This document shows, piece by piece, positions 1 through 12,348 of a DNA stretch of 64,000 nucleotides. The notes below the pieces were generated by a model that made no database searches, was not told the origin of the DNA, and worked only from the letters and a program-made list of their open reading frames with translations. Made by a program: the position numbers and the translations under genes. Origin of the DNA: Fennellomyces sp. T-0311 (taxonomy: Eukaryota; Mucoromycota; Mucoromycetes; Mucorales; Lichtheimiaceae). Position 1 is the first letter of the stretch, and the number at the start of each line of letters is the position of its first letter. Where the stretch lies: positions 62,001-126,000 of the forward strand of contig JALLLT010000011.1 of assembly GCA_025266875.1 (NCBI GenBank). The letters run 5' to 3'.

Positions 1-495
1 TCATGTGCCACCACTGATAGATTTGCTCGTGCTAACTTCGATACGGATGGTGGGCCATTTGAGAACCAATGCTTAGCACATGCAATGTATTATGTGTTCT
101 ATCCGAAGAAAGGTGAAGCCAGGGTTCGACTTGCGCCTTTTCCGGAAAGGATCACGCGTGGGTTGATTGTGTTGACCTATACTTTGGTAAGTGTTGTTTA
201 GGTTGGGCACATATGGCGCTCTAGTCTAACAAATTAGTTATATTTCTCTATGGCGAGATTCTATGGACACAAAATGGTCAAGCACGATGTTGATAAGGAA
301 TTTTCGGCCAAGTCTAGATGGAAAAGGACATACCACGACTTCATGTTTGGGGCCTCGGGGGAGGAGGTGGACTGGAAGAAAGTTATCGATGTGCAGCAGT
401 CGTTTCTCGATTCCATCGTACGACAAGACACATCAAACAACTGCATCAATCTATTTGACGGCTCATCTAGCGATACTGAAAGCGATGGCCCATAA
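1..495 (+). CDS. Unrecognised protein, 3' part only
   Basis: The gene runs off the left edge. Frame 1 is open from base 1 to 186. A GT-AG intron fits at 187-237 (51 nt, phase 0), and the second exon continues in the same frame to a TAA at 493-495. About 147 residues are visible. The first exon has a coding-like segment (DTDGGPFENQCLAHAMYYVF); the second is charged and ends in a Ser/Asp-rich tail (SSSDTESDGP). I do not recognise the family. The phase-preserving intron of typical local size and the lack of stops support a real gene. It could be a mobile-element protein, but nothing diagnostic is visible. Confidence 0.5.
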
Positions 496-2838
496 TGAGA
501 TATGAATGTATGTTGTATAAAATGTAGGTCGAACGCAATGTAAGTTTTATAAATTGTAGCTATTTAGTTATACAAATATAAAGCTTAAACAAGATGGCGT
601 ATACTATATTGTAAAAGGAACCAAAGTGTCAGAAAAGTCTGAAAATGACGTGATGTGCCCTAAATTGTGCAAAAAGGTCTAAAATTGCACAGGGGCACCC
701 CTACCGTTGCAGAGCCATGCAGAGCCATACAAGGCGTAGTAAGCATTACTGGGTGGCTTGCAATGCAATTTGAGCCTAACAAGTTGAGGGGTAACTAATT
801 CTGCTATTTGTGCCATTTACAACCTTGCAAAGCATAACAAGGTCTTGCAGGGCAACTACCACTTTGAGATGTAGTACGTAGCACAATTTTTAGGGTTGAT
901 CATGCAATGTCTGTGCTGTGATCTCACACAAAATCACAGTTCATGACATGCACTGCCTTTGTGTAGAAATAAAATTTCGTACGATAGCGTGCAATCTAAA
1001 AACAATCTGTCCAGCGAGTCATCTTCGCTGGTGTCTTTTTCGTATAACCTAGACACTTTATCTGCTATGTACCTCAAGCAAAATCAGAGTAGTTATAGTA
1101 CTTGCTATTTACAAATTAGGTAAGAAGTGAAAAAGGTACACCAACCCCCCGACGCACTGCTGATTTACAAATCTTGAATAGATGCTACTCCATACAGTTA
1201 CCTCCTTAATACCCACAAATAAAAGAGGTAGAGATGAATAATTCCACAATCTAGACGCAGCTTATATATTTGATTTATCGATCTCCTATACTTCCATTTC
1301 AAATAGATATTAGATAGAATACGGAAACTTTAGAAAGGAGAAGCGAAAACTATTTTGGGCGTGCAAATGATGGGATATGTATAGAGGTCTTGGACCTAAT
1401 ATCTCTAAGTATATTTCTTGTGACACGCGGTTTACACAAAGAGGTGATACTCAACGCTCACAAATAGCTGTAAGTCTCTAGTTTCTAATATTACTATTTA
1501 TCTGCCCGTCCGAATTATTTTTTTTCACTTACTGTAGATACGGATTGAAAAAAAGTCAGTTGCATCAACTACTATACTGAGATTCCAGCGCTGTTGTTTG
1601 AGGACAGTACGTACGAACCAGTATAGCTCCGCTAATTTTTTTCATCTTCATTTCCTTCACCGACTAACCCGCGGGAAGAAGTGCAGGCGCTTCTCTGTTA
1701 GCCTTTACGTATTATTTTTACACTAGACAACTTTTTCGAGTGATCTAAAAATACGTACTACAGGTCGGGTTCCTAGAATCAGAGGAAAGCAAAAGGCTTG
1801 AGGTACTGTTAAAAGGAAGTAAACGCTAATTCTGTCGTGGCTACGTATGTAGGCGCATCGATCACATATGTTCATAATTACAAGGTGTAATTTCTCTTGT
1901 AACTTTAAGAAGAGAGAAGGGTGTAGCGTTCCAGATCTGGGTTTTTTTCTAACTTTAGGGCACAAAAAAAGCAACAATTAATTTGTTGTCTGGCATATGT
2001 AAACATAAATATAAGCTTCTTAAATTGGAACACAAGATAAGATCATTAATTAAGCTTCGCTCTACATACGGCAAAAATACGTATTGGAATCAGGTACCTG
2101 CCTGAACCATTTTAATAGACTATAGAGAACGACGGGAGAGAGAATATTTCATGCGCGTCGATGAATCGTCGATAACAAAGTTTTTTTTCCCCCAGATATA
2201 TTATAAATCATCACGTAGTCGCAAATAGCATAATAAGCACCATTCCAGTATGGAATAAGGGAAGATCGTCGGTCCCAAATGCTATAATTACGCAGCGTTT
2301 CACTGTTGATCTTTACCACATTATACTGACCTATGTATAAGTTTTGGTCCACAAATAAGCTAGAGAACCCAGCTGACAAATTAAGTACATATGACCATCG
2401 TCAATACATTTTGTGAGTGAAAAAATCAAATCGTGGATAATACTACATATTTCGACGATTCTACGTAAGCATCAAATTTGATGGCCCGGGCTGATAAAAC
2501 ACAAATAAAGATCAAGCGACCAGCGAATCAGCATAAGACAAGAGCAAAGTGTGAGCTCACTTGACGCTGATAATACCGCGGTCATCATATATGAAATGTG
2601 ATGACGACGAATAAATAGACGAATTCGGTTAGCAGAGCCCAACGATCGACAGATTATGGGAGCACTGTGTCACCGGATTTTGGGCAGTGGATTACACAAA
2701 TCTATAAAAATGCGCATTGACGATCACCACCAAAAAAGCAAGTTGAGCACGTGCCACGTCAGCTTAAGGAAGATGCTTAAAAAACACAAACACACGCGAT
2801 AATTTTATTATGGAAGAATAAACGTAGTAAAAAGAAGA
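496..2838. other. Gene-free AT-rich interval
   Basis: I see no convincing coding exon. A 10-bp unit, gcagagccat, is tandemly duplicated at 709-728 inside a G+C-richer patch (about 650-900) that may be an old repeat. Several poly-T and poly-A runs follow. The right end is the 3' flank of the minus-strand Zn2Cys6 gene. Confidence 0.5.
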
Positions 2839-4788
2839 TTAAGAAGCGGCGGCTGAATACATATGCAGGTCTGCATCAGAGGTATTTGCAGCCGCGGTAG
2901 AAATGTCCACAATGGCGGCGTCCGGATAAATGTTGGAGTAGTCGCGGCGGATGGACGTGAACGCAGCCTTGATGCCGATAATGAAGCTAGTGTCCTTGTA
3001 CATGTGGTAGATGTTGGAGCGGCGGATGATGGTGAAGAGTTGATGCAATAATTGGTAGCCTTTTTGTCTGACTTCGGCGATCTCAGAGCCCAGCAGATAT
3101 CGATGGACGTGCGACGCCACCAGCAGCGACTTGAGCGATGGGTAGCAGTAGCAATCGAAGAAATCGGGGTCATCGGCCCAGCTGTCCATGACATCCACCA
3201 TCAGCTTGCCATGCTCCAGGCAGCGGATGAACGGCAGTTGCACGACATCGCCGGGCTTTGGTAGGAAGATCTGGTACAACAGCAGCCAGGTACCGTGCCA
3301 TTCGACCAGGAAATGGAACCGCAGACGACGCATCCACACCTCGACCAGCGAACGGTGACAGATGGGGTGGGTGCGGCTGTGCTGGTTGGGTTGGCCGCAG
3401 AAGCACTCATAGCCCTCGCATTTTTCAATGACAATCTCGCTAAGTGGTTGCTGACTGGTGATCCATGACGGTAATTCGCGGTAGAGCTCCCACATGCTAT
3501 CCTCAAGAGCCTTGACCTGTGCACCGTCGATACTCGGAGCCTGAACGGTGTAGCACGTATTCCAGATCTTGCGGACATTTTCGGCAAGTCTGCAGCGGTA
3601 GTAGATGTATTCCTCCTTGAGCTTGTCGACCACCTGGAGCGACTGGTCCGACGGTCGTTGTTTGTGGACGTGCATATATGGTGCGCATAGCACATGGTCG
3701 GGCATCTGCAGGTTGTGGAAAGCAGCGTCGGCCGTATGGATAGCCCAGAACAGGTGCCGCATCAGATTTTGTTGCCATACGCTCATGCTACTATAGTGGG
3801 CATGGAGCATGTCGATCATGATCGTCATGTATTGTCGCGACATGGTACACTGTTGCATGTAGCCGTTCTCAGCCTCGTAGAGCATCAAGTTGAAGGTAGC
3901 ATGAAGAGTCATGATGTCAATTCCCTGGGCCACGCGTGCGTCGCGCAATTGCTTGGTGTGGAAGTAGAAGGCGTGCGAGAGGATCTGGTGGTTGTCGACC
4001 TTCATTGCGTGCAAATTGACACAGTGCGACAGCATCAAGGTCATGACAGAGCTGAGGAGCAGGTCATACTCACCGTTGCGTTCAAAGTGGGGTGAGATAA
4101 AGTCAGGCAGGGCGGAGAAGGAGTAGCAGTCGTTGTAGAGGTCAATCATCATCTTGACTTCCTCGGTGGATACCATGGCGCGTGCAATGTCGATCGAAAA
4201 GTGATCCGTGTCCTCCAGCATCCGTGGCAGCGGGGGAATGGTTTCAGCAGGCATGTTCTGCATGAGGTCGACGATGATCCCGTTCCTGTCAAAGATAGTC
4301 TTGAACACCTTGTCCTGCACCCGCCATTCGGGCTGCCCAGGCACCGACACGTTGACGAGCCAGCTCGCGGTGTAGCGACGCATATAATGGTACATATCAG
4401 CCTCCAGCCGGATGTTTCGTTGCAGGTTCCTCTTGGTGTTTGCCATGACAACCTGTGACTCCCAGTCTTTGACAGCGTTCTGCTCCACATAGTTCTTCAG
4501 GAGGTTGAATTTGCCTCGGGTTTCGTACAGCAATCGCTCCAGAATCCCCGCCTGCTCCTCGGCTGACAGGTTGCTGTACGGAAACTCTTTGGCATACAGG
4601 CACTTTCGGTTGTTCTCGAGGCAGTTGCGGCAGGGATTGCCCTTGTCACATTGCTTTCGCGATGAACGGCAGCTACATGGTCGATCGTTAGATTGAGAGG
4701 GCCCTTTTGCAATCTGGCCATGTGAGAGTTACTTTATGCATGTCTCGACTTGACGGCGGCGCTTGGTCGGTGGAGGTTTGCTGGCCAT
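2839..4788 (-). CDS. Zn2Cys6 fungal transcription factor
   Basis: A predicted 629-aa sequence-specific DNA-binding regulator. Exons: 4788-4733 and 4672-2839; the intron 4732-4673 (60 nt, phase 2) carries a ctaac branch motif. Splicing creates the zinc cluster at residues 17-43: C17-x2-C20-x6-C27-x5-C33-x2-C36-x6-C43, with the hallmark CRSSRKQCD. A basic run (KRRRQ) precedes it. The rest resembles the helical middle-homology domain of fungal Zn2Cys6 factors, including a LMRHLFWAIHTADAAF-type segment. The start is the first ATG in frame with the knuckle. Codons are G+C-rich compared with the flanks. It is divergent from the next Zn2Cys6 gene, with 158 bp between start codons. The target pathway is unknown. 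Confidence 0.9.
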
Positions 4789-4946
4789 TTAAGCAGAAAG
4801 AGAGAAGGGAAAGAAGGGGTGAAACAGCCAGCGAAATAAGGGATGCATTTTTTAAGTGTGGATAGAAAACTTGCTCTTGTGAAACCTGACACTGTTCAAG
4901 CTGCTGCAGCTAATACAGCGACTTTATCCCGCTCCCCTCCTCCACC
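4789..4946. promoter_or_regulatory. Bidirectional promoter between two Zn2Cys6 genes
   Basis: These 158 bp separate the two divergent start codons and must hold at least part of both promoters. The sequence is purine-rich next to the minus-strand gene (agaaagagagaaggg) and pyrimidine-rich just before the plus-strand ATG (cgctcccctcctccacc). I see no clear TATA box. Co-regulation of the pair is an inference from geometry only. Confidence 0.5.
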
Positions 4947-7121
4947 ATGCCACCCAAGCGAGCTTGGCGAGAGGCTAATGATCCCGAGCCTGCCGCCATC
5001 AACCGATCCAGCCGTGAATCCAAGAAATGCAATGAGTAGTAGCTGATCACCAATTTGCTAGCAGCTTGCTGTCTTCACAGTGATTCCTGATCGTTGTGTC
5101 TGTGTAGATGTCGGCGTCGTCATGTAAAGTGTGACGAGCGGCGGCCCAAGTGCAGCAACTGCGTCAAGTCCAACGGCGAGTGCAGCTACTCGCACAGCGG
5201 GATGCGCTACGACCATATTTCGGATAGGCAGCGGCGAGACGACGTGTATACGGAAATTGACGACATCTCGAAACGCGTGGAGAGCTTACTTTCTAGTGTG
5301 CAGAATCAGGTACGGTATGGCAGGGGCTGATACTTCACACGCAGCAAAAGTGTAATTTCTTTTCCCAGCCAACACATGATGATGTTGCACGACTGGCCAT
5401 TGATTATGGCTGGCAAGTCTTCCTGGCACCTGACGGCCAAAAGAGAATCATCACCAATATTGAAACCACGTCGCAGCTCGCCGCACTAGTTCCACGCGCC
5501 CTCAATGACGTTTATGGCGAACGTGGGCCCGACCACGCAACCCAGAGCTCGCCAGCTTCGTCCCACGAATCCATCGACTCGCAGGTGCTTCGGCTTCCCG
5601 TCCGACTCTCCTTGAACCAGTATCTCCAGCCCTACGAGGCGCCCGGAGTCACCCCTTCCACAGACTGCCCGTGCATGTTTGCATTTATTATGTCACCTTC
5701 CTTACTCAGCTGTATGTCCGGCTATTCACATCTGGCAGCGTCCATCACTGCAGACCGCTACCGCTGCCCACACAGCACGCATGGGTACTTTATGATACCA
5801 TCCACCGTAGCAGCCACAGCAGACGTCTCCACGGTGGCTCGCTACACGCGCTTTGGCGACTGCAGTTTGTCGAATGTGTACTGGAACCTTATCAAGACGG
5901 CCCAGCTGATCGACCACGGTAATTTCAGTCAGGCGTATGTCAACATAGGCATCACCATCACCAAAGTGTTCAATCTCAAGCTGCATCGGGCATCGACCAT
6001 CGCCAGCTACGAGCAACAGAACCGCATGATAGACGCAGAAGTAGCCAAGCGGATATTCTGGGCCGCGTGGTTACTCGACACCCAGATGCCACTGTTGCAC
6101 GAACGTCGGCCATCCATCCAGCTCCAGGATATCCAGATTGATCGCCCCGCCGTGTGCCAAGGCATGACCGACGCCATGGACATTGCCTACACCGACTGCC
6201 TCAAATGGCTCATCGAAGCGCGCTGGCTACGCATGAAGATTGAGCACAACTTGGCGAGCATGAGCAGCGAAAGGGATGAGCACAAAGTACTTAATATTGT
6301 CACACAGCAAATAAGGCAACTCCGGCGTTTCTACGAACATTTGGATCACAAATACAAGATCGACACTCTCGTTGATGCAAAACACATGGATGCCTGGCAA
6401 CGACGGACTACTTTTATGGTATTGCTGGAACATGCCATGAACTGGCTCGTCCTCTTTGACCGCTTTCTGCCGGCCTTGCCCGATCCAACCATGACTGCCG
6501 GTACAAAATTCCCCGACAACTTGACCGTCAGTATGTGTCGTCAGGCAGCCGATGTCATGACGCTGGTGTTTGAGAAATGGATCTGGGACGGCTATGATTG
6601 CCAGTTTCGACTCTATCTGAACCATTTTTGCAACACCATTTCCATACACAAGGTAACATTGGACACACTGTTTGCTTTATTGGCTGCTAATCCCGTGGGC
6701 AGTACGTATGTCGATGTCCTGGCGTCAGTACCATACATAAATGGAAGGCCTACGCATCTCTCAAGTTCTTGCAGCAACTGACACAGAAGACGCCCGAGAT
6801 TGTGCACTCGTTTCTTGGCCAGCGCATTCTGGAAGATTTGACATTTGCGCTGCAAGACCTGAGCGACGTGACTGAGACGGGGTGGGATCCACTGCAAGAA
6901 GCCGACATGATCACTAACATGGCACGCTACTTTTCACCCTGGCAGCCTTCTTTCGATCAAATAACATCGGACAAAAACACCAGTTTGCTGGCCAAAGAGT
7001 CATCCACCATGTTCGCCATTATTGAGATGCGTAAGTCTGCCGCTGCTTACCTATCCATGTCTCAACAGCTCCTGGTATGATTTTTCATCGTCCTGCGCAG
7101 CAACCAGCGTCGCCGTCGTAA
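4947..7121 (+). CDS. Zn2Cys6 fungal transcription factor
   Basis: A predicted 651-aa regulator. Proposed exons: 4947-5035, 5108-5309, 5369-6652, 6703-7030, 7069-7121. The first intron (5036-5107, phase 2) splits the zinc knuckle. Splicing gives C28-x2-C31-x6-C38-x6-C45-x2-C48-x6-C55, with CRRRHVKCD. A fungal transcription-factor domain follows, with segments such as SPSLLSCMSGYSHLAAS and AEVAKRIFWAAWLLDTQMPL that match the usual MHR pattern. The fourth intron is uncertain: 6653-6702 has a gctaat branch site, but an acceptor at 6747 also keeps frame. The last intron is only 38 nt; without it the protein ends at 7080. It is divergently paired with the upstream Zn2Cys6 gene. The regulated genes are unknown. 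Confidence 0.85.
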
Positions 7122-10100
7122 CAAGTACTTGACTGTGCACGCTTTCCGAATCCGCCGCCTTCGTCGGTGCTCATCGAGTCGAAGATGGCTCATTTGGTTT
7201 ATGAGAATGTCATCGGCTATTCTTGTAATGAGACAAACATTTTAGTATTTGCATGACTTGTATTATTTACCATTGCACTCCATGGCATTCATGATTGTTA
7301 TAAAAGACATTGTTCAACCTGTCAAAGTCGTGACGAACAAAAACTTCCGACCGCCGACATGGCGAATTTCGATCTACACCGACTTGAATCGGCCCGTTAC
7401 TGCACAGGAGCATAGTCGGATAAGCACCTTGCTTCTAATGCGGTATCCTTACGATACCACCAAAGTGTAGCATGATTCGATATACGCAAGATGATGATAG
7501 CTGTCATGCAGAGAGTATTCCTGTTCATCTTTGCATAAGGCGGACCAAGTTCTCATCATGTTACTGCAGCCGATGTAGGCTAAATAGTTTGTCAAACCAA
7601 TACAGCCCAGTATATTAAAATATGATAGTGGAGGATTATACCATGTAGTACTGTGGCTACAGTACTACTGAAGCATCAGTCCTTTATTAGACCATGTGGG
7701 TATGTAGAGGATTAGCAAAAGTAGTGGCTTTTGATAGCATAATTGATGATCGCGATATATAATAGATAAAAGTCTCCCTCGTTTAAAGCACTTACTTGCC
7801 TGCCAACAACTGTAGTTACGTGCAACTAGCCACATTTCTATTCTAAAAGAAAGCGTTATTAAACTTTGATAGGGCTTGTGTAAGCGAACAACGTTTCAAA
7901 CTGATAAAGTGGCCACTATGTGGTCAAACTCCCTCCTTTTCGCATGATTATGCATAGACTTAGGTATCAGAAAGGGAAACACTTTCGCTTTGGTGTACTT
8001 TCTATGGTATCCAAGGTACCAGAGCTAAAGTCGATCGATTCACGTTTATGCCTATAATACCTTCAAAAATGATCATCCGCAGGAGCTGATATCATGCAGA
8101 ACAACAATGACAAAGACATCGGCAACGAAGTTCAAGACGACAAAGATTCTCTTTATTTTCTATAACAAAATCCCAAAAACATAACCATAGCGTATATTAA
8201 ACATACATTAGCAATCTTTTTTTTTCGCTGATGGTCAAAAGAATTCGATTGTCGTAACGAACAACACTTCATCCTGAGCGTGTGTTGCGGTGAACATTAT
8301 GACTCATATGTACATGACCAACTTGAGAAAAGAATTATTATGTAGGACAACGGTTACTTTATACTTTTAATAATGAATTATAGTGTATTGCTGCATCTTG
8401 AATTTTAGAAACGAGCCAACGAAATATCTATTGTACTTGAATAGAAAAAAGAAATAAAGCGTGATGTAAATGGCTCCTTTCACATCCATGACGTTGCATT
8501 GCCGGAAATCCATTTTGACTTTACCCATCAGTAGCTTACTATTACAGGGATTCGCGAAAACGATTGGTAAAACGTAGTGGACAGCATTGGTGAAAGCATT
8601 AATAAGACTAGGCCACGTCGAATGTAGGGAAGTAGTAATAACTGATATGCATTATCAATTGTGGCCCCAAATGTTGTATACTCAGTGATGCTAGTAAGTG
8701 CTTTTCGTCTCTTTTAAGGCTACCCATTTAACTATTTTATACCAGTAGTAAACGATAGCGGTTTCAGAATGTGCATTTTAAATTGCGTGCGCGTCGAAAA
8801 CGGAACAGGGTTAATTACAGGCAGGTGCCGTCAATATCAACGTTAAAGCAAAGCTGATGGCACTTCTTCTGGACAAGCATGGAGAATCATTTTGCAAACT
8901 TTGCTAGGTAAGCTTTATATATATGTATTTTCTGACCCGTCCTAAAGTACATTCGTAAAGCCATATGTATATGATACCTTTATATCCATTATCAAAAGCA
9001 TAGGTACAAAAATATTGTGCGATTGTTGTACCAGTACCGATTTTGGCCCACCATGATGATAGAGTGTAATCCACAGCTGCAAAACCCAGATAAGTACGAA
9101 CAGCTTTTGGGAGAACTCGAGAACGAATGTTTAAATATGAATCAGCCAAGGTGATATCTTTATTTGCGCGCAAAAGCCATACAACGAGACTCGAATTACT
9201 GCTTTCTATATACGTAGTTAGAAAAAGTATGCATTTACTGGATTGGCCGATAGTATATACATAATTTAAACGTTTATCATATACTCAAGTTCATTTGCTT
9301 GGTCAAGTTTAAAAGGACAGTATATCATTGTGGCCTGAAAGTCATTGTGATATGCACAAACGAGTACACTTCTACGCTCAGCTACGTGACGAGTTTTGAA
9401 CTACTCAAAGCTTGCATGATTAATTAAACACCATCATTAAATTATTTGTAATCGCATATAGCTAAGTAATACCAAGATACGAATTGCTACTATAAACTAA
9501 TATATCATAAGATGAACGTATGCACAAACATTTTAAGCAACCGATCTTAAAACCAATTTTCGATTTGAAATCCCGCGTCCATATATGGATAGACTATTCA
9601 TGGCGGCCGATCGTGAGGTGAGATATATATTGCTTCTGTAATTTTTTCAAGAGCTTATCATGCTTAGGACCAACTATTGCTCCTTCTGCATAGAACTTAG
9701 TGTATACCTAAGCCTTCGACACGAAGTGTTGAATCTTTGGCAATAGGACTGAGTCTAGGATTTGATGGCAGATGGCGTTATAGTGACTTAAAAAATATAA
9801 TCATACTGCATGCAGGCTTATCTCTCTGCTCTTCCCCAGAAACGCGTTATGGAATTCATTTCACAATTAAATTTTGGGGTAAAGCTTAAACTTATGATGA
9901 GATTTCATCACTAGTTCCTGAAGAGCAGACGTTTGAGCTTTGAAGTTAGGCCCATCAGCTTTTTCTCTTTGGCATAGTGACAGCGAATGGGAAATGAAAA
10001 GCAGCTGTATCATTGGACTATCAAGAAAACGTGTGTAACATAACTACCATCTTTGTTACACAAATGGCAAAGCTGCGCTTAAGTTGAAACATCTTAACCC

Positions 10101-10485
10101 TTACCTCTGCCGAAAGTCCCCTCAAGTCGTCAACTTTAAGTGCTATCTACTTCTTCACATCGATAGTTACCCAAAATGTAAGCCATAACTTTTCATCTAT
10201 ACATGATTAATGCATCAAAGTTATCGCTTAGTATCTCTAAACTTTCATTTTTGACAGATTAGATACACTTCAGAAATTTTGTCGGTTTAAGATCGGTTGC
10301 ACCATATCCTAACATTACTCGAGCGATTTTTCAAGTCACGAATACTCTAAATGCATTATGTATGAGCCCCATACACTTGCTACCCCAGACGTGACTACTA
10401 CGTCTGGGTACATCGCGCATGTAGCTTATAAAAAGCAAACAAAATGAATGCCATTTTTTAGTGTCTTTTACTTACCTATTGCCAA
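7122..10485. other. 3.4-kb gene-free AT-rich interval
   Basis: Only short open frames without family resemblance are present, such as 7249-7470 and 8904-9173 (minus). I see no RNA gene and no clear terminal repeats. The last ~100 bp form the promoter region of the methyltransferase gene. Confidence 0.5.
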
Positions 10486-11636
10486 ATGATTACAGCTCAA
10501 AACGAAAAGGAAAATCCAAATATCTCTGGAGATGTGCAAATCGGGAGCAAGGATGCCCTTTATCTTTTATTCCGCGATGATCAATTTGGTATTTGAAGTA
10601 CACATGGAAGCTACAATCGCTCTATATATTAACTGTTTCTTCTTAAGAAATCGACCGCCTCAATAAGCAGCATAGAATCATGAGAGATCATTGTGGTGGT
10701 AACTTTGACGCGCCTATTCAGGAGCAGCTGGAGCAAGGAATTAGCGTTCTGGATGCTGGATGCGGTACCAATACTTATACATAACTCCTGTTATATGTAA
10801 GGACTAACAGATGTTTAAAGGAACCGGTGTATGGACGGTGGATATGAGTAAAAGGTATCCTCAGTCCACTTTCGAAGGAATTGATATATCTCCCACATTC
10901 GCTCATGTGAAAAGCAAGCCTGGAAATTGCTCCTTCAAGACCTATGATATCACTCAGCCGTTCCCATTTCCTGATAATCATTTTGACTACGTGCATCAGC
11001 GGTTCCTCATTGCGGGAATACCTGAAAAGGAATGGCAAACTGTGGTGAATAATGTCATGCGTGTTGTTAAGCCAGGAGGATATGTCGAGCTTATGGAAAC
11101 AGTGATACCAGATATCAGCAATTGCGGCCCCAAGTTTGGTCTCCTCAAGGATTCTGGTAAAGTTCATCAAATATATTAGTATTAAAGTACCTAATTCTCA
11201 CGCAATGTTTGCTCGTAGTAAAAGAAGGATCCTTGGAGAAAGGAATCAGGCTCACACTCAGTCGTGAACTGGAACAATATCTTATCAATGCTGGTGCTAT
11301 CAATATTAGACATAGGCCGATCATGTTTCCACTTGGCGAGCATGGGGAAATCGGTGAATTCTGGTACGTATAAGCAATATAAACTCATGTTTTGACGCTA
11401 TTTAACTAACATTATTCAACTCCTTTCTGTGATAACGAAATGATAGGGGGAAAAATAATTTTATTCCCCTCTTTCGTCATCAATTTGGCGGAATGGTTAC
11501 GGAAAGACATCCTGAATTAAAGGATCCCAAGAAATTGGATCAGTTTATGGAGGAAGTTATTGCTGAGTGCACAGAAAACAAGTCTGAGATGCTTATCTAT
11601 CGTTTCTATGCGCAAAAGCCTCATGAGACGCTTTAG
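10486..11636 (+). CDS. SAM-dependent methyltransferase (class I)
   Basis: A predicted 296-aa class I methyltransferase of the type abundant in Mucoromycota. Exons: 10486-10588, 10648-10764, 10821-11156, 11219-11363, 11447-11636; all four introns (59, 56, 62, 83 nt) are GT-AG. Splicing restores SAM motif I, LDAGCGTGVWTVDMS, at about residues 69-83, with FEGIDIS as motif II, FPFPDNHFDYVHQRF as motif III/IV and VVKPGGYVELME after it. The C-terminus (FIPLFRHQFGG to IYRFYAQKP) matches the helical end of these proteins. The acceptor at 10820 rather than 10810 is required to avoid a stop and rebuild GCGTG. The substrate is unknown. It is tail-to-tail with an adenylating-enzyme gene, and a broken copy lies at 21.1-22.0 kb. 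Confidence 0.88.
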
Positions 11637-12348
11637 CGAAGGCCGTTATTGATAGACTTGTTAGTAGCCCCGCCAACTTTTTCTTCTCTTCTCTCTCTTC
11701 CTCTTCCTAAATTATTATTATATATATTATCATTATCGATATAAAAAGAAGTATAAAAACCAAAAACAATAAATAATATAAAAACCCAAAACCTACATGT
11801 ACCTCAACACCCCCACGATAGCTAGAACAGCTAGTGTTGCGCCATTTTATCGAAAGATATAAATAAGCGCTTTCCATTAAATAAACATCAGTCAATTGAT
11901 TACATTTATCAACATCCCAACATAAATTACAGTTATCGGTGTTGTTTAGCACCCTGCAATAGAATTATCATTTATCGATCAAGCAATAAAGACAATTCGC
12001 TTTACTACCCTTTTTCTATTTTCAATCCTCAATCCTCTTTAGTATCTCTTTATGCAAATGTCCATAACAAACGGTATTGTTACTGGTGCTCACTCTATTT
12101 TGATGTACTCAACTACCGATCTACACGACAACTTACTACTTTACGCCTGTCACAAAGCGGCACCACTAATATATATAATTTTGCCGTAGTAGTATTTTAT
12201 TCTCACAAAAGCAAAATCTCTTTGAACAAGTATATCTATTAGCGCAAGTCTAATGTACAAAGTATATTCTTTTGATTGAATAATTTTCATTTGACTTCAG
12301 GTACAGTAGCTTAATACATAAAGCATTGTTGTCCAAGGCTGCTATACC
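11637..12348. other. Convergent intergenic spacer
   Basis: This is the 3' flank of two convergent genes. It holds pyrimidine tracts (ttcttctcttctctctcttcc near 11680-11702) and AT repeats (tatatat near 11720). No gene is seen. Confidence 0.5.

Noticed and set aside
7249..7470. 73-codon open frame on the plus strand
   Set aside because: No family features, no splice partners and composition like the AT-rich flank.
8904..9173. 89-codon minus-strand frame
   Set aside because: No homology-like motif; surrounding 3 kb looks non-coding.
10805..10820. Acceptor AG at 10809-10810 for the second methyltransferase intron
   Set aside because: It gives an immediate in-frame stop; the AG at 10819-10820 restores the GCGTG SAM motif.
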